Shown piece by piece: positions 39,185 through 48,770 of a stretch of DNA of 64,000 nucleotides (positions within the stretch are counted from its first letter, which is position 1; each line of letters starts with the position of its first letter). Made by a program: the position numbers and the translations under genes. Origin of the DNA: Arsenophonus sp045399315 (GTDB lineage: Bacteria; Pseudomonadota; Gammaproteobacteria; Enterobacterales; Enterobacteriaceae); contig DAYVGO010000002.1 of NCBI GenBank assembly GCA_045399315.1, forward strand, positions 62,001 to 126,000. Reading direction: 5' to 3'. The notes below the pieces were generated by a model. The model was not told the origin of the DNA and did no database searches. It saw only the letters and a program-made list of their open reading frames with translations.

Positions 39185-39940
39185 ATGAAACTTATGTATG
39201 ATGATGATAGCTCACAACATCGACTACCGAAGCATGTTGCTATTATTATGGATGGTAATGGACGTTGGGCGAAACAACATGGAAAGTTAAGAATTAAAGG
39301 GCATCGAGCAGGTACCGTGGCGGTGCAAAAAGCGGTTAAATTTGCAGTTAAAAATCATATTCAGTCTTTAACGCTTTATGCGTTTAGCAGTGAAAATTGG
39401 AATCGACCAGAAACTGAGGTTAGTGCGCTGATGGAGCTTTTTACTTGGTTTTTGGATGATGAGGTTAAAAACTTAAATACCCATAATGTTAAATTAACTA
39501 TTATTGGCGATATAAGTCGATTTAAGCCTAAATTACAAAACCGTATTAAACATGCGATTAGCTTAACAGAGAATAATACCGGACTACAGCTCAATATTGC
39601 CGCTAATTATGGTGGTCGTTGGGATATTACCCATGGAATGCGGCTTATTGCTGAAAAAATTAAAGCGGGTTCATTATTACCAGAAAATATTAATGAATAT
39701 ATGGTAAATGAATTTATTAGCTTACATGATCAACCAACCGTTGATTTAGTTATTAGAACTGGGAGAGAATACCGTATTAGTAATTTTCTTTTATGGCAGA
39801 TTGCTTATGCTGAATTTTATTTCACCGATGTACTCTGGCCAGATTTTGATGAGGAGACTTTCAAGAGTGCAATTTTGGCTTTTAATCAGCGTGAACGACG
39901 TTTTGGTAATACTGAGCCTGATGATATTCATGAAGAATAG
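39185..39940 (+). CDS. uppS: Undecaprenyl diphosphate synthase
   Basis: UppS (IspU) adds eight isopentenyl units to farnesyl-PP to give the C55 carrier lipid for peptidoglycan and O-antigen. It has 251 residues. IIMDGNGRWAKQHG carries the catalytic Asp; the conserved His of KGHRAGT and the segment TLYAFSSENWNRP are present. The otherwise near-invariant RTGGE-x-RISNFLLWQ motif reads RTGREYRISNFLLWQ here, so the second Gly is Arg and the E. coli His199 is Tyr. This touches the isopentenyl-PP site and is unusual, but the rest is intact and the enzyme must work. Confidence 0.95.
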   Translation: MKLMYDDDSSQHRLPKHVAIIMDGNGRWAKQHGKLRIKGHRAGTVAVQKAVKFAVKNHIQSLTLYAFSSENWNRPETEVSALMELFTWFLDDEVKNLNTHNVKLTIIGDISRFKPKLQNRIKHAISLTENNTGLQLNIAANYGGRWDITHGMRLIAEKIKAGSLLPENINEYMVNEFISLHDQPTVDLVIRTGREYRISNFLLWQIAYAEFYFTDVLWPDFDEETFKSAILAFNQRERRFGNTEPDDIHEE

Positions 39941-39949
39941 GGGATTGTT

Positions 39950-40810
39950 TTGCTAAACTTAAATTCTCGTATCATTACAGCTATCATACTTATTCCATTA
40001 GTTATCGCTGCACTTTTTTTCTTGCCTCCTAACCTATTTGGTTATGTTATCATTGCTATTTCCACGTTAGCTGCTTGGGAATGGAGCCAATTTATTGGCT
40101 GGACAAAGCAGATTAAACGAATTATTTGTGCGGTTTTATTTGGTATTAGTTTATTGGGATTACAATTTTCATTACCGGATCTCACCCAATTAACAACAGA
40201 GCCTTTGATTATTTATATTTTATCGGCTGGATTAGTTTGGTGGTTAGTTGCGATAATATTGGTTGTGACTTTTCCTACTTCTGCTCGATTCTGGTCTCGA
40301 TCGGCACTATTAAAAATTTTGTTTGGTACTTTAACTATTTTGCCTTTTTACTGTGGCATGCTGGTGTTAAAAAGTGTCGATTATCATATTGATAATTTTA
40401 TCGGTGCTTGGTGGGTGCTTTATGTTATGCTATTAGTTTGGAGTGCAGATACTGGCGCTTATTTTTTTGGTCATTTATTTGGTAAACACAAACTGGCAGC
40501 GAAGGTTTCTCCTGGTAAAACCTTTGAAGGTTTGTTCGGCGGTATGCTGACGGCAGGAATTGTTACCTGGTTGTTTAGTTTATCTGTTCCTATTTTAGTG
40601 ATCCCCAAGTATTTACTACTTTGTTCTGTTATTGTTGTGATTATCTCTGTCTTTGGTGATTTAACGGAAAGTATGTTTAAACGTCAGTTTGGGATCAAAG
40701 ATAGTAGTAATTTAATTCCAGGTCATGGTGGCGTGTTAGATAGAATCGATAGTTTGACCGCAGCTATACCGGTTTTTGCAGGATTGACATTGTTATTTTT
40801 TAGTTTTTAA
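39950..40810 (+). CDS. cdsA: CDP-diglyceride synthase
   Basis: CdsA makes CDP-diacylglycerol from phosphatidate and CTP at the inner membrane, the branch point of phospholipid synthesis. It has 286 residues with about eight hydrophobic segments. The C-terminal family signature is complete: GDLTESMFKRQFGIKDSSN then IPGHGGVLDRIDSL, with the metal-binding Asps. KVSPGKTFEGLFGGM is also typical. The start is the TTG at 39950, since translation from it matches the E. coli N-terminus (LNLNSRIITAIILIPLV). It is 9 bases after uppS. Confidence 0.95.
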   Translation: MLNLNSRIITAIILIPLVIAALFFLPPNLFGYVIIAISTLAAWEWSQFIGWTKQIKRIICAVLFGISLLGLQFSLPDLTQLTTEPLIIYILSAGLVWWLVAIILVVTFPTSARFWSRSALLKILFGTLTILPFYCGMLVLKSVDYHIDNFIGAWWVLYVMLLVWSADTGAYFFGHLFGKHKLAAKVSPGKTFEGLFGGMLTAGIVTWLFSLSVPILVIPKYLLLCSVIVVIISVFGDLTESMFKRQFGIKDSSNLIPGHGGVLDRIDSLTAAIPVFAGLTLLFFSF

Positions 40811-40818
40811 GGTATATC

Positions 40819-42171
40819 ATGGGATTTCTTTGGAGTTTAGCTGCATTTGTTATTGCATTAGGTGTGCTAATTATCGTACATGAATTTGGTCATTTTTGGG
40901 TAGCTAGGCGTTGTGGTATTTATGTTGAGCGTTTCTCTATTGGTTTTGGGAAAGCCTTGTGGCGTAAAGTAGATCGTCATGGTACAGAATTTGTTATTGC
41001 CTTAATCCCCTTAGGTGGCTACGTTAAAATGCTAGATGAGCGAGTAGCTCCTGTAGCACCAGAGCGGCGCTATTTTGCTTTTAACAATAAAACAGTGGGT
41101 CAACGTGCAGCAGTGGTTAGTGCCGGGCCATTAGCTAATTTTTTATTGGCAATATTTGCTTATTGGTTAGTTTTCATTATTGGTATACCTTCTGTACGTC
41201 CTATTATTGAGGATATTCAGCCAAATTCGCTAGCTGAACAAGCAAATATTTCGCCAGGTATGGAACTAAAATCAATAGATGGTATCGAAACCCCTGACTG
41301 GAATGCTGTTCGTCTCGCCTTAATTAGTAAAATTGTTGATGAGGAATTAACCGTGCAGGTTTTACCGCCCGGCTATTCAGCACCTATAAAAAAAGTGCTT
41401 GATTTAAGGCAATGGCATTTTGATCCGGAAACCCAAGATCCTATTTTATCTCTAGGGATCATGCCTGTTAGTGCAAGACAAGATCCCGTTGTGCGTAATA
41501 TTCAACCTGGTTCAGCAGCGGCATTATCTGGTTTGCAAGTAGGTGACAGGATTGTAAAAGTGGGTGAGCAAATCTTAGATATTTGGCATCCATTTACCTA
41601 TTTTGTTAGGCAAAGTCCAAACATTCCATTGTTATTGACTATTGAAAGACAGGGTGAACAGCAGCAATTAACTTTAACACCAGAAGTAAAAACAATAGCC
41701 AAAGGGCAGCAAATTGGATTTGCAGGGCTTGAACTATCAGTGATACCACTTGCAGATGAATATAAAATCACTCAGCAATATAGTCCGTTTTATGCGCTGT
41801 ACCAGGCAACGGATAAAACTTGGCAGTTGATGAAATTAACAGTAAACATGATAGGTAAATTGGTTACTGGTGATATTAAACTCAATAGTCTTAGCGGACC
41901 TGTTTCTATTGCAAAAGGGGCAGGTATTTCCGCTGAGTCTGGGTTAGTGTATTATCTGATGTTTATTGCATTAATTAGTATCAATTTAGGGATCATTAAC
42001 CTGTTTCCTTTGCCTGTATTAGATGGTGGGCACTTACTTTTCTTGATAATCGAAAAGATTAAAGGAGAGCCAGTGTCTGAGCGTGTACAAGACTTCAGCT
42101 ATCGTATTGGTGCTATTGCATTGATATTATTAATGGGGCTTGCACTTTTCAATGATTTCTCTCGTCTGTAA
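40819..42171 (+). CDS. rseP: RseP, site-2 regulated intramembrane zinc protease
   Basis: RseP cleaves RseA within the membrane after DegS, releasing sigma-E, and removes signal-peptide remnants. It has 450 residues. The zinc motif HEFGH lies at residues 21-25 in the first transmembrane segment. Two periplasmic PDZ domains occupy roughly residues 125-220 and 220-310. The second catalytic motif NLFPLPVLDGGHLL is near residue 395. It lies upstream of bamA, the system whose client state it monitors. No lesion. Confidence 0.97.
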   Translation: MGFLWSLAAFVIALGVLIIVHEFGHFWVARRCGIYVERFSIGFGKALWRKVDRHGTEFVIALIPLGGYVKMLDERVAPVAPERRYFAFNNKTVGQRAAVVSAGPLANFLLAIFAYWLVFIIGIPSVRPIIEDIQPNSLAEQANISPGMELKSIDGIETPDWNAVRLALISKIVDEELTVQVLPPGYSAPIKKVLDLRQWHFDPETQDPILSLGIMPVSARQDPVVRNIQPGSAAALSGLQVGDRIVKVGEQILDIWHPFTYFVRQSPNIPLLLTIERQGEQQQLTLTPEVKTIAKGQQIGFAGLELSVIPLADEYKITQQYSPFYALYQATDKTWQLMKLTVNMIGKLVTGDIKLNSLSGPVSIAKGAGISAESGLVYYLMFIALISINLGIINLFPLPVLDGGHLLFLIIEKIKGEPVSERVQDFSYRIGAIALILLMGLALFNDFSRL

Positions 42172-42204
42172 GAGAGAGACTAGTTAGGAATACTCATAAC
42201 AACA

Positions 42205-44607
42205 ATGGCGATGAAAAAGTTGCTCATAGCATCGCTGCTATTTGGCAGCGCCACTGCATACGGTTCAGACGGGTTTGTAGTACAAGATATTCATTTTGAA
42301 GGTCTTCAGCGCGTCGCCGTTGGTGCAGCACTATTGAATATGCCGGTTCGGGTAGGAGATACGATTAATAATGATGATATAGGTCGTACTATTCGAGCTC
42401 TATTTTCAACTGGTAATTTCGAAGATGTTAGAGTTTTGCGTGATGGAAATACGCTGATTGTTCAAGTAAAAGAGCGGCCAACCATTGCAAGCATTACATT
42501 TTCTGGTAATAAATCGGTTAAAGATGATCTGCTAAAGAAAAATCTTGAATCTTCAAATATTCGTGTTGGTGAAGCCCTTGATCGAACCAAGCTGGCTAAT
42601 ATTGAAAAGGGACTTGAAGATTTTTATTACAGTGTCGGTAAGTATAATGCGACGGTTAAAGCTGTTGTTACACCTTTGCCCCGTAATCGCGTTGATTTAA
42701 AATTGATCTTTTCTGAAGGGGCTTCAGCTAAGATCCAACAGATTAATATCGTCGGCAATAAAGTATTTACTACCGGTGAATTGGTAAGCCGTTTTCAATT
42801 ACGGGATGATGTGCCTTGGTGGAATTTTATTGCGGACCAAAAATATCAGAAACAAAAACTCCTCGGTGATTTGGAAACACTGCGTAGTTTTTACCTTGAC
42901 CGTGGTTATGCAAAATTTAATATCGACTCCACCAATGTAAGTCTAACGCCTGATAAAAAAAGTATTTATGTGACCATTAATGTGACGGAGGGCGATAAAT
43001 ATACCATAGCGGGTGTTGAATTAAATGGTGAAACAGCTGGTCATCATGATAAAATTAATGAATTAATGACCATCAAACCTGATTCGCTTTATAATGGTAC
43101 TGAAGTAACTAATATGGAGAACAAAATTAAGGATTTCCTTGGTCGTTATGGTTATGCTTACCCACGTGTTATTACTCAACCTGAAATCAATGATGAAAAT
43201 AAAACAGTTAAACTACATGTTAATGTTGATGCAGGTAACCGTTTCTATGTTCGTCAAATCCATTTTGTCGGCAATGATATTACTAAAGATTCTGTTTTAC
43301 GGCGTGAGATGCGTCAGATGGAAGGCGCATGGTTAGGTAATGATTTGGTCAACTTGGGTAAAGAGCGATTAAATCGTACCGGTTTTTTTGAAACTGTTGA
43401 TGTAGAAACGCAACGGGTACCAGGTACTCCGGATCAAGTTGATGTTGTCTATAAAGTCAAAGAACGCAATACTGGTTCGATGAACTTTGGTATCGGCTTC
43501 GGAACCGAAAGTGGTGTCAGTTTTCAGGTCGGTGTTCAGCAAGAAAACTGGCTTGGTACTGGTAATGCCGTTGGTATTAGTGCTAGTAAGAATGACTATT
43601 CGGCCTATGCCGAGTTATCCTTAACAGATTCTTACTTTACGGTTAATGGTGTTAGCTTAGGTGGGCGAATATTCTATAATGATTTTAGTGCTAAGGATGC
43701 CGATCTTTCACGCTATAATAATAAAACTTATGGTGTTGATAGTACCTTAGGTTTTCCTTTTAATGAAAATAATGCGTTTCGAATTGGGGCAGGCTTTGTT
43801 CATAACTCCTTATCTGATATGAAACCTCAAGTTGGTATGTGGCGCTATTTGCAAAGTATAGGTGAAAATCTCAATTTTGATGACAAAGTGCGCTATAATT
43901 CTAATGATTTTAACCTTAATTTGGGTTGGACTTATAATAACTTGGATCGTGGTTTCTTCCCGACCACAGGGAATAAAACCTCGATAAATAGTAAAATCAC
44001 CATTCCAGGTTCTAATAATCAATACTATAAGATTCGGTTTGATACATCACAATATTATCCCATTGACGAGGATAAAAAATGGGTACTATTAGGTCGAGCA
44101 CAGCTTGGTTATGGTAATGGTTTTGGTGGTAAGGAATTACCGTTTTATGAAAACTTTTATGCTGGTGGTGTCGGTACGGTACGTGGTTTCCGTTCCAACA
44201 ATATCGGCCCTAAAGCGGTTTATCTTGAAAAAGATAAAGATGGGGTAAAACCAAAACCGGGTAGTCCATCAACGGATGCTGTTGGTGGAAATGCCATGGT
44301 AACAGGGTCATTAGAGTTAATTACCCCAACACCGTTTTTTGATGAAAAGTATGCTAATTCGATCAGAACCTCTTTCTTTATTGATGCGGGTACTGTATGG
44401 GATTCGAATTGGAGTAATACACCCGCAAGCTGGAGAGCAGGTATGCCTAATTATGGTAAGGCATCCAATATTCGAGTTTCGACAGGGATTGCATTACAAT
44501 GGATATCACCGCTTGGTCCACTAGTCTTTTCTTATGCCAAGCCAATAAAAGATTATGAAGGTGACAAATCTGAAGAGTTTCAGTTTAATATCGGTAAGAC
44601 ATGGTAA
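42205..44607 (+). CDS. bamA: BamA, outer-membrane protein assembly factor
   Basis: BamA is the core of the BAM complex that folds beta-barrel proteins into the outer membrane. It has 800 residues. The signal peptide MAMKKLLIASLLFGSATAYG is followed by five POTRA domains (about 22-420; each with a G-N-K/V type turn such as FSGNKSVKDDLL and IVGNKVFTTGEL) and a 16-strand barrel. The loop-6 motif VRGFRSNNIGP is present. The protein ends FQFNIGKTW, with the aromatic C-terminus needed for barrel recognition. It is co-linear with rseP and skp, and intact. Confidence 0.97.
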   Translation: MAMKKLLIASLLFGSATAYGSDGFVVQDIHFEGLQRVAVGAALLNMPVRVGDTINNDDIGRTIRALFSTGNFEDVRVLRDGNTLIVQVKERPTIASITFSGNKSVKDDLLKKNLESSNIRVGEALDRTKLANIEKGLEDFYYSVGKYNATVKAVVTPLPRNRVDLKLIFSEGASAKIQQINIVGNKVFTTGELVSRFQLRDDVPWWNFIADQKYQKQKLLGDLETLRSFYLDRGYAKFNIDSTNVSLTPDKKSIYVTINVTEGDKYTIAGVELNGETAGHHDKINELMTIKPDSLYNGTEVTNMENKIKDFLGRYGYAYPRVITQPEINDENKTVKLHVNVDAGNRFYVRQIHFVGNDITKDSVLRREMRQMEGAWLGNDLVNLGKERLNRTGFFETVDVETQRVPGTPDQVDVVYKVKERNTGSMNFGIGFGTESGVSFQVGVQQENWLGTGNAVGISASKNDYSAYAELSLTDSYFTVNGVSLGGRIFYNDFSAKDADLSRYNNKTYGVDSTLGFPFNENNAFRIGAGFVHNSLSDMKPQVGMWRYLQSIGENLNFDDKVRYNSNDFNLNLGWTYNNLDRGFFPTTGNKTSINSKITIPGSNNQYYKIRFDTSQYYPIDEDKKWVLLGRAQLGYGNGFGGKELPFYENFYAGGVGTVRGFRSNNIGPKAVYLEKDKDGVKPKPGSPSTDAVGGNAMVTGSLELITPTPFFDEKYANSIRTSFFIDAGTVWDSNWSNTPASWRAGMPNYGKASNIRVSTGIALQWISPLGPLVFSYAKPIKDYEGDKSEEFQFNIGKTW

Positions 44608-44667
44608 AACGTCAATTCAATTCATCAATTCTCTCATGATTAGATCATAAGAGGTAAGGAGTTAAAT

Positions 44668-45159
44668 GTGAAAAAATTGTTGTGTGCAGCAGGCTTAGGT
44701 TTAATTTTATCCGTATCTGCCAATGCTTACGTAGAGAAAGTTGCCGTTATTAACGTCGGTGAAATTTTTCAGAATATAGTGACTAGTAAAGCGGTATCTA
44801 AGCAACTTGAAAAGGAGTTCAAAGGACGGGCGAATGAGTTGCAAAATATGGAAAAAGATTTACAGGCTCAGGTGGAGAAGTTACAAAAAAGTGTTGCCAA
44901 ACCTAATGAAAAAGATCTGAAAGCGTTTGAAGCTAAACGAACCGATTTTCTTAAAAAAGCACAACAATTTGAACAAGATAACCAACACCGTCAGCAAGAA
45001 GAGCGCAATAAAATATTGCAAACCATAAAGACTACAACCAAAGCTGTTGCTGAGAAAGAGAGTTACGACGTGGTAGTTGACGTAAATGCGGTTCTCTATG
45101 CGAAAGATAGTGCTAACCTGAAAAATATTACCGATTTGGTTATAAAGAAGGTTAAATGA
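44668..45159 (+). CDS. skp: Skp periplasmic chaperone
   Basis: Skp is a trimeric, jellyfish-shaped chaperone that carries unfolded outer-membrane proteins to BamA. It has 163 residues with the signal peptide MKKLLCAAGLGLILSVSANA (cleavage before YVEKVAVI), a small beta body and two long Lys/Glu/Gln-rich helices (about 45-125). The GTG at 44668 is the start; the ATG two bases earlier reads straight into TGA. The E. coli gene also starts with GTG. A GGTAAGGAG ribosome site precedes it. Confidence 0.95.
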   Translation: MKKLLCAAGLGLILSVSANAYVEKVAVINVGEIFQNIVTSKAVSKQLEKEFKGRANELQNMEKDLQAQVEKLQKSVAKPNEKDLKAFEAKRTDFLKKAQQFEQDNQHRQQEERNKILQTIKTTTKAVAEKESYDVVVDVNAVLYAKDSANLKNITDLVIKKVK

Positions 45160-45162
45160 TAG

Positions 45163-46191
45163 ATGGTTTCTATTCGATTAGCTGATTTAGCTCAGAAATT
45201 GGATGCGCAGTTACATGGTGATGGTAATATTATCATTACAGGTATTGCGCCTATGCATTTAGCGAAGGAAGGGCAAATTACCTTTTTATCGGATAGCCGA
45301 TACCTTACGCAATTAGCAGAATGTAAAGCTACCGCTGTGGTATTAAAGCAGAAGGAGCTACCAGCTAGTAAAATAACAGCATTAGTGGTTAAAGATCCTT
45401 ATCTTGCTTATGCTCGATTAGCCCAGATTTTGGATACCACGCCTAAACCTGCACATAATATCCATCCTTCTGCTGTTATTGCCGAAGATGTTCAGCTTGG
45501 CGAAGACGTTGCAATTGGTGCTAATGCCGTTATCGAGTCAGGAGCGACATTAGGTAATCAGGTTATTATTGGTGCAGGTTGTTTTATTGGTAAAAATGCC
45601 AAGATCGGTCAGTCTACTTGTTTATGGGCAAATGTTTCTATTTATCATAATATTGAGATAGGCGAACATTGTTTGATTCAATCAGGAACAGTCATTGGCT
45701 CAGATGGTTTTGGTTATGCAAATGAGAAGGGCCAATGGGTTAAAATACCTCAATTGGGCACAGTTATTATTGGTAATAATGTCGAAATTGGTGCTTGTAC
45801 TACGATTGATCGAGGCGCGCTTGAAAATACAATTATTGGTAATGGTGTTATCATTGATAACCAGTGCCAAATTGCTCACAATGTGATTATTGGTGATCAT
45901 ACAGCCATTGCTGGTGGAGTTATTATGGCTGGTAGTCTAAAAATAGGCCAATATTGTATGATTGGTGGTGCTAGTGTGATTAATGGACATATGGAAATTT
46001 GTGATAAAGTTACTGTGACCGGAATGGGAATGGTAATGCGTCCAATTAATGAACCGGGGATTTACTCTTCAGGTATCCCTTTACAGCCTAATAAGGTGTG
46101 GCGAAAAACAGCGGCTTTAGTCATGAATATTAATGAAATGGCTAAGCGGCTAAAGACATTGGAACGTAAGATATTTAGCAAAGATAACTAA
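45163..46191 (+). CDS. lpxD: LpxD, UDP-3-O-(3-hydroxyacyl)glucosamine N-acyltransferase
   Basis: LpxD adds the N-linked 3-hydroxyacyl chain in the third step of lipid A synthesis. It has 342 residues. The N-terminal uridine-binding domain (about 1-100) precedes a left-handed beta-helix of hexapeptide repeats (about 105-310), with the catalytic His in CQIAHNVIIGDHTAIAGG. A C-terminal helix closes it. It starts 4 bases after skp. Confidence 0.96.
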   Translation: MVSIRLADLAQKLDAQLHGDGNIIITGIAPMHLAKEGQITFLSDSRYLTQLAECKATAVVLKQKELPASKITALVVKDPYLAYARLAQILDTTPKPAHNIHPSAVIAEDVQLGEDVAIGANAVIESGATLGNQVIIGAGCFIGKNAKIGQSTCLWANVSIYHNIEIGEHCLIQSGTVIGSDGFGYANEKGQWVKIPQLGTVIIGNNVEIGACTTIDRGALENTIIGNGVIIDNQCQIAHNVIIGDHTAIAGGVIMAGSLKIGQYCMIGGASVINGHMEICDKVTVTGMGMVMRPINEPGIYSSGIPLQPNKVWRKTAALVMNINEMAKRLKTLERKIFSKDN

Positions 46192-46217
46192 ATATAGCTG
46201 TGAAGATTTGTTAATTT

Positions 46218-46257
46218 CGGCCTGCAGAATAACCTCATTTAGGGTTAAAGCAGGCCG
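46218..46257 (+). repeat. Hairpin between lpxD and fabZ
   Basis: CGGCCTGC (46218-46225) and GCAGGCCG (46250-46257) form a perfect 8-bp outer stem, with an inner AACC/GGTT pairing, followed by TATTATTC. It sits in the only sizeable gap (113 bases) of the otherwise tight lpxD-fabZ-lpxA-lpxB run. A partial terminator or an mRNA-stabilising element is the likely role. Confidence 0.6.
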
Positions 46258-46304
46258 TATTATTCATATATAATTTTTAAATTTAAATAAGAAGAGTCTT
46301 TTCT

Positions 46305-46769
46305 ATGAGTGATAAATATACTCTGGATATAGAAGAAATTTTGGGTTTGTTACCCCATCGTTATCCTTTTTTGCTAGTTGATCGTGTATTGGATTTTGAA
46401 GAGGGTAAGTATTTGCGCGCGCTAAAAAACGTCTCTTTTAATGAACCTTTTTTTCAAGGTCATTTTCCTAGTAAACCAATATTTCCGGGTGTTTTAATTC
46501 TTGAAGCAATGGCTCAAGCTGCCGGTATTTTAGCCTTCAAGAGTGTTGGAAAATTGGCACCAGGTGAACTTTATTATTTTGCAGGCATTGATGAGGCAAG
46601 ATTTAAACAACCAGTACAACCTGGCGACCAGATGATTTTTGAGGTAACGTTTATTAAAACTAAGCGTGGCTTGACACGTTTTGAAGGTGTGGCGAAAGTG
46701 GATGAAAAAGTTGTTTGCGAAGCGACAATGATGTGTGCTCGCAATCAGGAAACAAAAAATGAAGGCTGA
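46305..46769 (+). CDS. fabZ: FabZ, 3-hydroxyacyl-ACP dehydratase
   Basis: FabZ dehydrates 3-hydroxyacyl-ACP in fatty-acid elongation and competes with LpxA/LpxD for their shared substrate. It has 154 residues with a hot-dog fold. The start region LLPHRYPFLLVDRVL, the catalytic His in FFQGHFPSKPIFPGV and the catalytic Glu in LILEAMAQAAGIL are intact. The stop is one base before the lpxA ATG. Confidence 0.97.
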   Translation: MSDKYTLDIEEILGLLPHRYPFLLVDRVLDFEEGKYLRALKNVSFNEPFFQGHFPSKPIFPGVLILEAMAQAAGILAFKSVGKLAPGELYYFAGIDEARFKQPVQPGDQMIFEVTFIKTKRGLTRFEGVAKVDEKVVCEATMMCARNQETKNEG

Positions 46770-46770
46770 T

Positions 46771-47568
46771 ATGATTAATAAAACAGCGATTATTAATCCC
46801 ACTTCGATTATTGAAGAGGGTGCGATTATCGGTGCGAATGTCCATATAGGCCCGTTTTGCTATATTGGTTCCCAGGTTAAAATTGGTGCAGAAACAGCAT
46901 TAAAATCCCATGTGGTTATAAATGGCAATACCACAATTGGCTGTAATAACCAGATATTTCAGTTTGTCACTATAGGGGAAATCAATCAGGATCTAAAATA
47001 TCAAGGAGAACCAACTCGGGTTGAGATTGGTGATCGCAATCGCATTAGGGAGAGCTGTACTATTCATCGTGGCACCCTACAAGGTGGAGGTTTAACAAAA
47101 ATAGGAAATGATAACCTATTGATGGTAAATACTCATATCGCCCATGATTGTTTGTTAGGTAATTTTTGTATTATTGCTAATAATGGTACTCTTGGCGGAC
47201 ATGTTAAGCTGGATGATTATGCCATTATTGGTGGTATGAGTGCGGTACATCAATTTTGCCAAATTGGCGCCCATGTTATGGTTGGCGGTTGTTCCGGTGT
47301 TGCACAAGATATTCCGCCTTATGTTATTGCGCAAGGTAATCATGCGACTCCTTATGGTGTGAACATTGAAGGTTTAAAACGTCGTGGTTTTGATAAAGAA
47401 TCGCTACATGCAATTAGGAATGCCTATAAGATCCTTTACCGTTGTGGTAAATCACTAGATGAAGCTAGAAAAGAATTGGTGGTACTAGGCAAAGATAATC
47501 AATATGTAAAAATACTGAGTGATTTTTTGGAGAATTCAGTGCAATCTAACCGTGGGATTATTCGTTAA
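46771..47568 (+). CDS. lpxA: LpxA, UDP-GlcNAc acyltransferase
   Basis: LpxA is the first enzyme of lipid A synthesis, moving 3-hydroxymyristate from ACP to UDP-GlcNAc. It has 265 residues. A left-handed beta-helix of hexapeptide repeats fills residues 1-190, with the catalytic His in NTHIAHDCLLGN, and a helical C-terminus follows (NIEGLKRRGFDKESLHAIRN). The frame is open from 46735, but the ATG at 46771 is chosen because INKTAIINPTSIIEEGA matches the E. coli N-terminus and lies just after the fabZ stop. Confidence 0.96.
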   Translation: MINKTAIINPTSIIEEGAIIGANVHIGPFCYIGSQVKIGAETALKSHVVINGNTTIGCNNQIFQFVTIGEINQDLKYQGEPTRVEIGDRNRIRESCTIHRGTLQGGGLTKIGNDNLLMVNTHIAHDCLLGNFCIIANNGTLGGHVKLDDYAIIGGMSAVHQFCQIGAHVMVGGCSGVAQDIPPYVIAQGNHATPYGVNIEGLKRRGFDKESLHAIRNAYKILYRCGKSLDEARKELVVLGKDNQYVKILSDFLENSVQSNRGIIR

Positions 47569-47594
47569 CAAGCAACCTAATATAGGAGAAATCT

Positions 47595-48770
47595 TTGCCG
47601 AATAGTCTTCATGTTGCAATTCAACAACGACCTTTGACTATTGGTCTCGTTGCGGGAGAAACATCAGGCGACATAATTGGCGCAGGTCTTATTCGTGCGT
47701 TAAAGCAGCAGGTACCTAATGTGTGTTTTGTCGGTGTTGCCGGTCCATTAATGCAAGCAGAAGGTTGTGAAGCGTGGCATGAAATGGAAGAACTTGCTGT
47801 TATGGGGATTGTTGAAGTTCTGACTCGACTACCGCGATTATTAAGAATTCGTGCTGAGCTAACTAAACGTTTTGCCAAATTGCGACCTGATGTATTTGTT
47901 GGTATAGATGCGCCTGACTTTAATATTACTCTTGAAGGGAAATTAAAGCAAAAAGGCATAAAAACTATTCATTATGTAAGCCCTTCTGTTTGGGCATGGC
48001 GACAGGAGCGTGTTTTCAAGATAGGCAAGGCAACAGATTTAGTGCTTGCTTTTTTACCTTTTGAAAAAAGATTTTATGATCGCTATGACATTCCTTGTCG
48101 TTTTATCGGGCATACCATGGCGGATATTATACCGCTACAGCCTGATAAACAGGCTGCCAGAGCACAACTAAATATAACCTATGATGCTAAATGTTTGGCT
48201 ATTTTGCCTGGTAGTCGTTGGGCTGAAGTTGAAATGTTGAGTGCGGATTTTTTGTGTGCTGCTCAAATTTTGATAAAAGACTTTCCGCAATTACAAATCT
48301 TAGTTCCTATCGTTAATCAACAACGTCGCCAGCAATTTGAAGCTATTTATCGAGAGATTTCTCCATCCTTACCATTAAAAATTTTAGATGGTCAAGCACG
48401 GATTGCTATGATTGCAGCAGATGTTACTTTATTAGCTTCTGGGACTGCTTCATTAGAATGCATGCTAGCAAAATGTCCGATGGTAGTAGGATATCGAATG
48501 AAGCTGATGACCTATTGGTTAGCTAAGCGCCTGGTTAAAACTCCTTTTATTTCGTTGCCTAATTTATTGGCGGGCGAAGAGTTGGTTAAAGAATTTATTC
48601 AACAGGATTGTCAACCTGAGCAATTGGCTGCATCACTTAAGTCTCTACTGATTGATGAACATAGGGTTAAGTACCTAACACAGATCTTTTTGCAACTACA
48701 TAAAAGTATCTGTTGTAACGCTGATCAACAAGCGGCAGAAGCTGTCTTGGAGTTAAGTAAAAATGAATAA
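47595..48770 (+). CDS. lpxB: LpxB, lipid A disaccharide synthase
   Basis: LpxB condenses UDP-2,3-diacylglucosamine with lipid X to form the lipid A disaccharide at the membrane. It has 391 residues and a GT-B type fold. LVAGETSGDIIGAGLIRAL (near 18-36), VGIDAPDFNITLEGKLK, HYVSPSVWAWRQERV and LASGTASLECMLAKCPMVVG are diagnostic. The TTG start at 47595 has AGGAG six bases upstream. It overlaps rnhB by eight bases. Together with lpxD and lpxA it shows that LPS synthesis is kept. Confidence 0.96.
   Translation: MPNSLHVAIQQRPLTIGLVAGETSGDIIGAGLIRALKQQVPNVCFVGVAGPLMQAEGCEAWHEMEELAVMGIVEVLTRLPRLLRIRAELTKRFAKLRPDVFVGIDAPDFNITLEGKLKQKGIKTIHYVSPSVWAWRQERVFKIGKATDLVLAFLPFEKRFYDRYDIPCRFIGHTMADIIPLQPDKQAARAQLNITYDAKCLAILPGSRWAEVEMLSADFLCAAQILIKDFPQLQILVPIVNQQRRQQFEAIYREISPSLPLKILDGQARIAMIAADVTLLASGTASLECMLAKCPMVVGYRMKLMTYWLAKRLVKTPFISLPNLLAGEELVKEFIQQDCQPEQLAASLKSLLIDEHRVKYLTQIFLQLHKSICCNADQQAAEAVLELSKNE

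Noticed and set aside
46735..46770. Longer LpxA starting inside fabZ
   Set aside because: The extra 12 residues have no counterpart in LpxA; the ATG at 46771 right after the fabZ stop matches the family start.
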